This document shows positions 58,692 through 64,000 of a DNA stretch of 64,000 nt, piece by piece. The position numbers and the translations under genes are program-made. The stretch is taken from the NCBI GenBank assembly GCA_028278545.1, contig JANQED010000165.1, forward strand, positions 124,001-188,000, read 5' to 3'. Source of the DNA: Anaerolineales bacterium. Lineage in GTDB: Bacteria > Chloroflexota > Anaerolineae > Anaerolineales > UBA11858. A model generated the notes under the pieces. The model saw only the letters and a list, made by a program, of their open reading frames with translations. It ran no database searches and was not told the origin of the DNA. Numbering within the stretch: the first letter of the stretch is position 1; each line of letters starts with the position of its first letter.

Positions 58692-60266
58692 ATGGGTAAG
58701 TATCAATTCTTGATCACCGGTGGAAAGCTGGTTGACGGTAGCGGCTCTCCCTGGCGGTATGCTGATATAGCCATAGCTAACGGGAAAATTGCCGCGATTG
58801 GCAAGCAGTTGGATGTCTCCAAAGCTGATAACCATTTGGATGCTTCAGATAAGATCGTTTGCCCAGGTTTTGTTGATCCACACAGTCATGCTGATATTAC
58901 CCTTCTCGCCAATGAAAGAATGGAATATCGCATTATGCAGGGGATTACTACGGAGGTTGTTGGGCAAGACGGCCTCTCTTATGCCCCGGTGTCCCCTAAG
59001 CACCTTCAGGAGTGGCGTAAATATCTGACCGGCTTGAACGGTGATTATGCTGATCGTGTATCTTGGGATTGGGCCTCCACAAGCGAGTTGATGGATCGCT
59101 ATGAGGGAAAATCATCCAATGTGGTTCATTTGATCCCCCATGGAGCGGTCCGGGTAGAAGTGATGGGTTGGCAAGACCGTCCTGCGACCTCATCCGAACT
59201 CAAGGAGATGCAGAAATCAGTTGAGAAATCCCTATTGGGAGGTGCCGCAGGGATTTCTACCGGTCTGACCTATATTCCCTGTTCTCATGCCACTACCCAG
59301 GAGATGATTGCTTTGTGCGAACCTGTCGGAGAAGCTGGAGGGCTTCTATCGATCCACCTGCGTTCATATGCTCACGACTTGCTTGAAGCTATCGACGAGG
59401 CTGTAGAAATTGGCAGACAAAGTGGAGCTGCAATCCAGCTCTCTCATTTGCGCATGGCAGATCGCTCAACCTGGGGATTATCTTCACAGGTGCTGGCCTT
59501 GATCGATCGCGCGCGCGCCGATGGCGTCGATGTGACCTACGATATTTACCCTTATACGGCTGGATGCGCGCCGCTCTTTTGCTTGATCCCGGCCTGGGCA
59601 CAGGCAGGTGGGCCTGATGTTGTCTTGGATCGCCTGAATGATTCTCGAACGAGAGAAAAAATCACCCGTGAGCTGCGTGAATGGCAGCTTGATTGGTCGG
59701 ATTATTCTCTGGGCAATATGCCAGAGACCGACCTGGGATGTTGGGAAGGTTATTCGCTGACAGATGGGGCAAAATCATTAGGCGTGGAGGTGTTCGATTT
59801 CGTGCTGGATGTTTTGTCCCAGACCGAATTGGATGCGACCATCATAGCTGCGAGTGGAAATGAGGCAGATAATCTGGTCATGTTGGGTCACCCGGCGGGC
59901 ATGATCGGCAGTGATGGTGTGATGGTGGGGGGAAAGCCGCATCCGCGCGGATATGGCACCTACCCGAGATTGCTTTCTAAATATGTTCGAGATGATAAGT
60001 TTTTGCGTCTCGAAGAAGCGATACACAAAATGAGCGGGATGCCTGCTGCACGCCACAACCTCCTGGATCGCGGCACCCTGGCGGTGGGCCGTGCGGCGGA
60101 TGTGGTTGTATTTTCCCTTGAGAATGTGGTCGATCATTCAACGTACGAAAATGCTTTGGTATTGCCTGATGGCATTGAGGTGGTATTGATCAATGGGCAG
60201 GCTGCTGTCTGGAACAGCGAGTATCAAGGCAGTACATTTGGAAGAGTGCTCAGACCGTTGGGATGA
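58692..60266 (+). CDS. N-acyl-D-amino acid deacylase-like amidohydrolase
   Basis: A 524-residue metal-dependent amidohydrolase. The N-terminal beta domain starts FLITGGKLVDGSGSPWRYADIAIANGKIAAIG. The metal HxH is in VDPHSHADI. IMQGITTEVVGQDGLSYAPV stands where D-aminoacylases have a Cys (GNCG), so a metal ligand is changed to Asp. LSHLRMADRSTWG, GSDGVMVGGKPHPRGYGTYPR and MSGMPAARHNLLDRGTLAVGRAADVVVF complete the pattern. It starts two bases after the sialidase-like gene and overlaps the next gene by 4 bases. The expected product is a free D-amino acid. Confidence 0.84.
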   Translation: MGKYQFLITGGKLVDGSGSPWRYADIAIANGKIAAIGKQLDVSKADNHLDASDKIVCPGFVDPHSHADITLLANERMEYRIMQGITTEVVGQDGLSYAPVSPKHLQEWRKYLTGLNGDYADRVSWDWASTSELMDRYEGKSSNVVHLIPHGAVRVEVMGWQDRPATSSELKEMQKSVEKSLLGGAAGISTGLTYIPCSHATTQEMIALCEPVGEAGGLLSIHLRSYAHDLLEAIDEAVEIGRQSGAAIQLSHLRMADRSTWGLSSQVLALIDRARADGVDVTYDIYPYTAGCAPLFCLIPAWAQAGGPDVVLDRLNDSRTREKITRELREWQLDWSDYSLGNMPETDLGCWEGYSLTDGAKSLGVEVFDFVLDVLSQTELDATIIAASGNEADNLVMLGHPAGMIGSDGVMVGGKPHPRGYGTYPRLLSKYVRDDKFLRLEEAIHKMSGMPAARHNLLDRGTLAVGRAADVVVFSLENVVDHSTYENALVLPDGIEVVLINGQAAVWNSEYQGSTFGRVLRPLG

Positions 60267-61372
60267 AGAATATGGGCTATCGTGTTGAAATTGGAATGCC
60301 TATCGGTGAACTAGATACCCCCGCTTTGCTGGTGGATCTGGACGTGCTTACCCAAAATATTCACAAGATGGCCCAATTTTTCTCGAAATCCAGGATTCAG
60401 GTGCGGCCGCACATCAAAACGCATAAGTGCCCGCAAATTGCCGAATTGCAGATCAAAGCCGGGGCATCTGGGATCACCTGCGCGAAGGTCAGCGAAGCCG
60501 AGGTTTTTGCAGCCGTAGGGATTACAGATATCCTGATCGCCAATCAAATCACTGGTCCAGCCAAGATCAACCGGTTGACAGACTTAGCCGGGACGAGTGA
60601 TTTGATGGTAGCGGTTGATGATCCTGCCAATGTCAGAGAGCTTAACCAGATTTGTCAGGAAAAAGATGTAAACCTGCGTGTGCTGGTCGAGGTTAATATC
60701 GGCATGAACCGCTGTGGTGTCGAGCCTGGCATCGAGGCCCTTGAACTGGCGAAATCTGTGCAGGCGGCCTCGAGTTTGACATTTCTTGGGTTTCAGGCAT
60801 ATGAGGGACATTTGGTACTGATTGAAGACCCTGTGGAGCGCGCAGAGAAGGTGGCACAGGCTTTCGCCCCTTTGACACAAACCATCCAGATGTTAGAAGG
60901 CGTGGGTTTGCCCGTTCAGGTGGTCAGTGGCGGAGGAACGGGAACATATGACCTGGCAGCGACGAAAACCCCCTTGACCGAGGTTCAGGTGGGTTCCTAT
61001 GTCTTTATGGATGATACCTATTCTCGGGTGCGCCCAGATTTCTCTCCGGCGATAATGGTATCCTCGACCGTTGTCAGCCGACCTGTTCCAGAGCGACTGG
61101 TGACGGACGCGGGGTTGAAAGCCATGAGCAATGAGTTTGGTTGGCCTGTCTTGCTGGGTGAGGACCGGGCAACGATGAATTACCTTTCAGAAGAACACGC
61201 TGTATTGACCTTAGATGATCCTCAAAAATCCACCCTCAAAGGTGGAGACAAAGTGCAATTTTTGCCCTCGCACGTCTGCACGACGGTAAACTTGCATGAA
61301 AAATTCTATGTGCATCAAAATGGCGCCCTGGTTGATATATGGTCTATCGAGGCCAGGGGGTGTACTCAATAA
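60263..61372 (+). CDS. D-threonine aldolase/D-serine dehydratase-like PLP enzyme
   Basis: A 369-residue fold III PLP protein. LDTPALLVDLDVLTQNI begins the barrel, and the PLP Lys is in RPHIKTHK. VEVNIGMNRCGVEPG and VVSGGGTGTYD follow. The C-terminal metal site of the DSD1 group is present in PSHVCTTVNLHEKF. It should split or dehydrate a D-beta-hydroxy amino acid. The ATG overlaps the deacylase stop (ATGA), so both are translated together, which fits a deacylase feeding a D-amino acid to this enzyme. Confidence 0.87.
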   Translation: MKNMGYRVEIGMPIGELDTPALLVDLDVLTQNIHKMAQFFSKSRIQVRPHIKTHKCPQIAELQIKAGASGITCAKVSEAEVFAAVGITDILIANQITGPAKINRLTDLAGTSDLMVAVDDPANVRELNQICQEKDVNLRVLVEVNIGMNRCGVEPGIEALELAKSVQAASSLTFLGFQAYEGHLVLIEDPVERAEKVAQAFAPLTQTIQMLEGVGLPVQVVSGGGTGTYDLAATKTPLTEVQVGSYVFMDDTYSRVRPDFSPAIMVSSTVVSRPVPERLVTDAGLKAMSNEFGWPVLLGEDRATMNYLSEEHAVLTLDDPQKSTLKGGDKVQFLPSHVCTTVNLHEKFYVHQNGALVDIWSIEARGCTQ

Positions 61373-61407
61373 ATCTACATAACGAACCGTTAGAAAGGAA
61401 AATATCC

Positions 61408-62307
61408 TTGTATACAGGAATCATTCCAGCGTTGGTGACCCCGTATTCATCCGATGGGAACGTAGATGAAGAAATGCTTGCCCAATTGGTAGACTATTTC
61501 GTTGCCCAAGGTGTGTCAGGTGTATATGTTTGCGGAAGCACCGGAGAAGGCCTACTTATGACGGAGGAGGAACGTCAAACGGTCGCCGAGATCGTGATTT
61601 CTCAGGCCGCGGGGCGCATCCCGGTCATTGTGCATGTCGGCGCACCGGCTACATTTATGGCGGAAAAACTAGCCTCCCATGCCGCCCATGTTGGCGCAGA
61701 CGCGATCGCCTCGATTCCTCCGGTGTATTACGCGGTTAGCAGAACGGAAGTGGCTTCCTATTATCGCAAGCTGAAACTGGCTTCGGGACTGCCGCTGTAT
61801 TTCTACAATATCCCGAGCCTCTTGAATATCAGCCTTGATACGCAGTTAGCCCTTTCGCTTTTTGAAGACGGCACAATTCAGGGCATGAAATATACTCACC
61901 ACGATATCCTGACTTTCCGCGGCATTATCGAAACCTGTCAGGGCAAAATAAATGTCCTTTCAGGGCCAGATGAGATGCTGCTGACATATTTATTGATGGG
62001 ATCACAGGGCGGAATCGGGACAACGTATAACTGCATGCCTCAACTATATGTAGATCTTTACCAAGCCTGGATCGATGGCAATATAGAATTGGCCCAACAA
62101 CTTCAGTATCAGGCCAATCGCATAATCTCGATCTTGACAGCCTATAGCATGATCCCGGCAGTAAAAGCCGTGATGAAAATGAAAGGCTTTGATTGCGGCG
62201 ATCCACGCGGCCCGTTTTCACCTTTGACAGAGACTCAAACAATCAAACTAAAACAAAAATTGGATGAAGTGGGTTTCTTCGATTCACATGAAAGGACTGC
62301 GAGGTGA
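61408..62307 (+). CDS. DapA/NanA family lyase or synthase
   Basis: A 299-residue class I aldolase. ALVTPYSSDGNVDEE starts the barrel, GSTGEG is the carboxylate-binding loop, YFYNIPSL carries the catalytic Tyr and GMKYTHHD the Schiff-base Lys. Family members include dihydrodipicolinate synthase, N-acetylneuraminate lyase and 2-keto-3-deoxy sugar acid aldolases. Next to a sialidase-like gene, a NanA-type role is attractive but unproven. The start is TTG 61408, preceded by AAAGGAAA; the frame is open back to 61339. It overlaps the next gene (GTGA). Confidence 0.87.
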   Translation: MYTGIIPALVTPYSSDGNVDEEMLAQLVDYFVAQGVSGVYVCGSTGEGLLMTEEERQTVAEIVISQAAGRIPVIVHVGAPATFMAEKLASHAAHVGADAIASIPPVYYAVSRTEVASYYRKLKLASGLPLYFYNIPSLLNISLDTQLALSLFEDGTIQGMKYTHHDILTFRGIIETCQGKINVLSGPDEMLLTYLLMGSQGGIGTTYNCMPQLYVDLYQAWIDGNIELAQQLQYQANRIISILTAYSMIPAVKAVMKMKGFDCGDPRGPFSPLTETQTIKLKQKLDEVGFFDSHERTAR

Positions 62308-63425
62308 ACTCAAGAGAACGTGTATTGGCCGCACTGAATCACCAACAACCAGACCGGCCTCCTCGAGACCTGGGTAGCACAACGGCGACCGGGATTCACC
62401 CGACTGCCTACAAGGCTTTGAAAAAGTCTTTGGGATTGAGCAACGGTTTCGAATTCCTTAGTGCCAGGGCTTTACTGGCAAGGGTGGAAGACTCAGTTAT
62501 TGAAAAATTGGGAATCGACTTGTTACCGATCATTCCAGGCTCATCTGGACAGGAACCTGAGCTGGATCAGAACAGAGCTTATGTTGACTCTTGGGGCGTT
62601 GAGCGCAGGCTGCCGCAGGATGGAGGCCATTATCTGGTTAGCCGGCCTCCTTTTGCTAATCTATCAACCAAAAGTGAGATAGCAGCATACTCCTGGCCGA
62701 CCCCTCGCGATGATTTTTCTGAGCTTACGGAGCAGGCGCGGCATTTGCGAGAAACGACCGATAAAGCCCTGGTGCTGAACCTGGACGTCGGCTTTTTGCA
62801 TCAGGCCCAATTCATGCGCGGTTTTGATCTGTGGTTGATGGATTTGGCAGCGGCCCCAGCTTTTGCAGAATACTATATGGATAGGATTTTGGAAATCTGG
62901 CTGGCAGATGCTCGCAGCATGATCGAAGCCGTTGGCTCTCTTGCAGATGTGGTCATTTATGCGGATGATATTGCCTTTCAAAATGGCCCAATGGTTTCGG
63001 CTCAAATGTACCAGGCATTGTTCAAACCAAGGCAAAAACAGGTCTTTGATCTGCTGGCTGGAAGCGGGATGAAAGTGCTTTATCACAGTTGCGGCAGTAT
63101 TTCCTCACTGCTCGCAGACCTGGTAGATATGGGCGTGGAAGCGATCAACCCTGTTCAGGTATCTGCCAGGGGGATGGGCGATACAGCAGCGTTGAAAAAG
63201 CAATGGGGAGATCACCTGACGTTTTGGGGGGGCGTCGATACCCACGAAGTGCTTCCCAGGGGCAATCCAGATGATGTTCGCCAGGAAGTTTGGTGCAGAA
63301 TGGATGATTTATCGGAAAATGGTGGGTACGTACTTGCCAGCGTGCATGATATTCAAGCTGAAGTCCCCGCTGAGAATATCTTTGCCATGTTCCAGGCTGC
63401 AGAACAGTGGCGTAAAAAAGGCTGA
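62304..63425 (+). CDS. Uroporphyrinogen decarboxylase-family protein (methyltransferase-like)
   Basis: A 373-residue TIM barrel of the UroD/MtaA/CmuA superfamily. NSRERVLAALNHQQPDRPPRD is the usual beginning. VVIYADDIAFQNGPMVS, LFKPRQKQVFDLL, VLYHSCGSISSLLADLVDMGVEAINPVQVSA and WGGVDTHEVLPRG match the family. The HSCG motif could hold the zinc used by the methyltransferase members. It is unlikely to be a heme enzyme here given the catabolic neighbours. GTG start, overlapping the lyase gene. Confidence 0.84.
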   Translation: MNSRERVLAALNHQQPDRPPRDLGSTTATGIHPTAYKALKKSLGLSNGFEFLSARALLARVEDSVIEKLGIDLLPIIPGSSGQEPELDQNRAYVDSWGVERRLPQDGGHYLVSRPPFANLSTKSEIAAYSWPTPRDDFSELTEQARHLRETTDKALVLNLDVGFLHQAQFMRGFDLWLMDLAAAPAFAEYYMDRILEIWLADARSMIEAVGSLADVVIYADDIAFQNGPMVSAQMYQALFKPRQKQVFDLLAGSGMKVLYHSCGSISSLLADLVDMGVEAINPVQVSARGMGDTAALKKQWGDHLTFWGGVDTHEVLPRGNPDDVRQEVWCRMDDLSENGGYVLASVHDIQAEVPAENIFAMFQAAEQWRKKG

Positions 63426-63430
63426 AGAGC

Positions 63431-64000
63431 ATGTTTGTAGATCAATTAAAGGAAAAAGCCTGGCAAGTGATCCGGAGCAGGGAAGAGGAATTTTCCCAAC
63501 TCGCATTAGAGATACTCAATCATCCAGAGCTGGGCTATCAGGAGTTTAAGTCGAGTCAGGTTTTGCTTGATATGCTTGCCCAGGCCGGATTTGAAACCCA
63601 AAAACCGTATGGCTCCCTAGAAACTGCCTTCAGAGCGCAGAAATCGAACGCTGAAAAGCCAGCTATCTTCTTTTTGGCAGAATATGATGCCCTTCCGGGC
63701 GTCGGACATGGTTGTGGGCACAATTTGATTGGCACTGCGGCGGTTGCCGCCGCCATCGGGGTGGCGGATGTGCTGGCGGAGACGGCGGGGACAATTGGCG
63801 TCATCGGCACCCCCGCCGAGGAATACATGGGTGAAGAGGAAGGCAAGGTCAAGCTGCTTCGAGCTGGAGCTTTTGATGATGTCACGGTTGCTTTGATGCT
63901 GCACCCTTCCTATGCTCGCCAGGTAATCGGGCGCGATCTGGGATTTATCGCTTGTGAGTTCAGGTTTTACGGCAGACCCGCACATGCCGCCGCAGACCCC
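63431..64000 (+). CDS. M20 family amidohydrolase (AbgB-like), 3'-truncated by window edge
   Basis: The first 190 residues of a metallo-amidohydrolase. LNHPELGYQEFKSSQVLLDML, EYDALPGVGHGCGHNLIGTA and GTPAEEYMGEEEGKVKLLRAG give the first metal-site motifs, and RFYGRPAHAAADP starts the lid domain. This pattern fits the aminobenzoyl-glutamate hydrolase/carboxypeptidase branch more than the IAA hydrolase branch seen at 40734. The ATG lies five bases after the UroD-family stop. It adds a second amide hydrolase to the cluster. Confidence 0.88.
   Translation, partial: MFVDQLKEKAWQVIRSREEEFSQLALEILNHPELGYQEFKSSQVLLDMLAQAGFETQKPYGSLETAFRAQKSNAEKPAIFFLAEYDALPGVGHGCGHNLIGTAAVAAAIGVADVLAETAGTIGVIGTPAEEYMGEEEGKVKLLRAGAFDDVTVALMLHPSYARQVIGRDLGFIACEFRFYGRPAHAAADP

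Overview
The window reads as the chromosome of a free-living bacterium, most probably a member of the Chloroflexota close to the Anaerolineae. This is a judgement from protein family content and gene order, not from a search. It mixes Gram-positive-type traits (a LexA box of the Bacillus type, RicT- and RnpM-type proteins) with lipoproteins, short Chloroflexota-style operons and several promoters whose -10 box lies only 6-10 bases before the start codon. One tRNA gene, two riboswitches and many clear hairpin terminators are visible. No CRISPR array, rRNA, transposase or prophage was seen.

Layout. 1-10.7 kb (mostly +): the 3' part of aconitase, HtpG, SurE, then on the minus strand a membrane permease split into two overlapping genes and two tandem DUF3048 lipoproteins, then a + strand run of small membrane proteins (DUF2085, DUF4126, DUF4190-like, a 67-residue protein). 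10.7-16.0 kb (minus): a thiamine operon headed by a TPP riboswitch (thiamine diphosphokinase, lipoprotein binding protein, double-length permease, ATPase, DUF402 protein). 16.0-26.4 kb (minus): the translation/transcription block nusA-rnpM-infB-rbfA-nrnA-truB-ribF, preceded by a DHH-CBS-tRNA nucleotidyltransferase fusion; rimP is missing from its usual place. 26.5-28.9 kb: a LOG-family protein, a HEAT-like protein and lexA with an SOS box inside its promoter. 28.9-31.2 kb: a cobalamin riboswitch, BtuC/BtuD-type transporter genes and the decayed tail of an AIR-synthase-like gene. 31.2-35.1 kb: patatin, a frameshifted AIR-synthase-like gene, a P-loop protein, a truncated sensor gene and a SufR-like regulator. 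35.2-41.9 kb (+): nuoB, a nuoCD fusion and nuoI, then mrp, ricT and an M20 amidohydrolase. 42.0-50.1 kb: a secreted 25/19-residue repeat protein, a GntR/FCD regulator with a 2-oxoacid:ferredoxin oxidoreductase pair, an ArsR-DUF2087 regulator, a small operon ending in a cysteine-containing sigma factor, and tRNA-Arg(UCG).

50.3-64.0 kb is a visibly more AT-rich catabolic cluster: an FGGY sugar kinase facing an IclR regulator, then oligopeptide-type ABC transporter genes (binding protein and two permeases, no ATPase in the window), a sugar-isomerase-like TIM barrel, a sialidase-like protein, a D-aminoacylase-like amidohydrolase, a D-threonine-aldolase-like PLP enzyme, a DapA/NanA-family lyase, a UroD-family protein and an M20 amidohydrolase running off the end. 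Several of these genes overlap by 4 bases, so they are probably one transcript. The combination suggests uptake and breakdown of an amide-linked D-amino acid or amino-sugar compound; the substrate is not known. This cluster, the repeat protein and the sigma factor operon are the least explained parts of the window.
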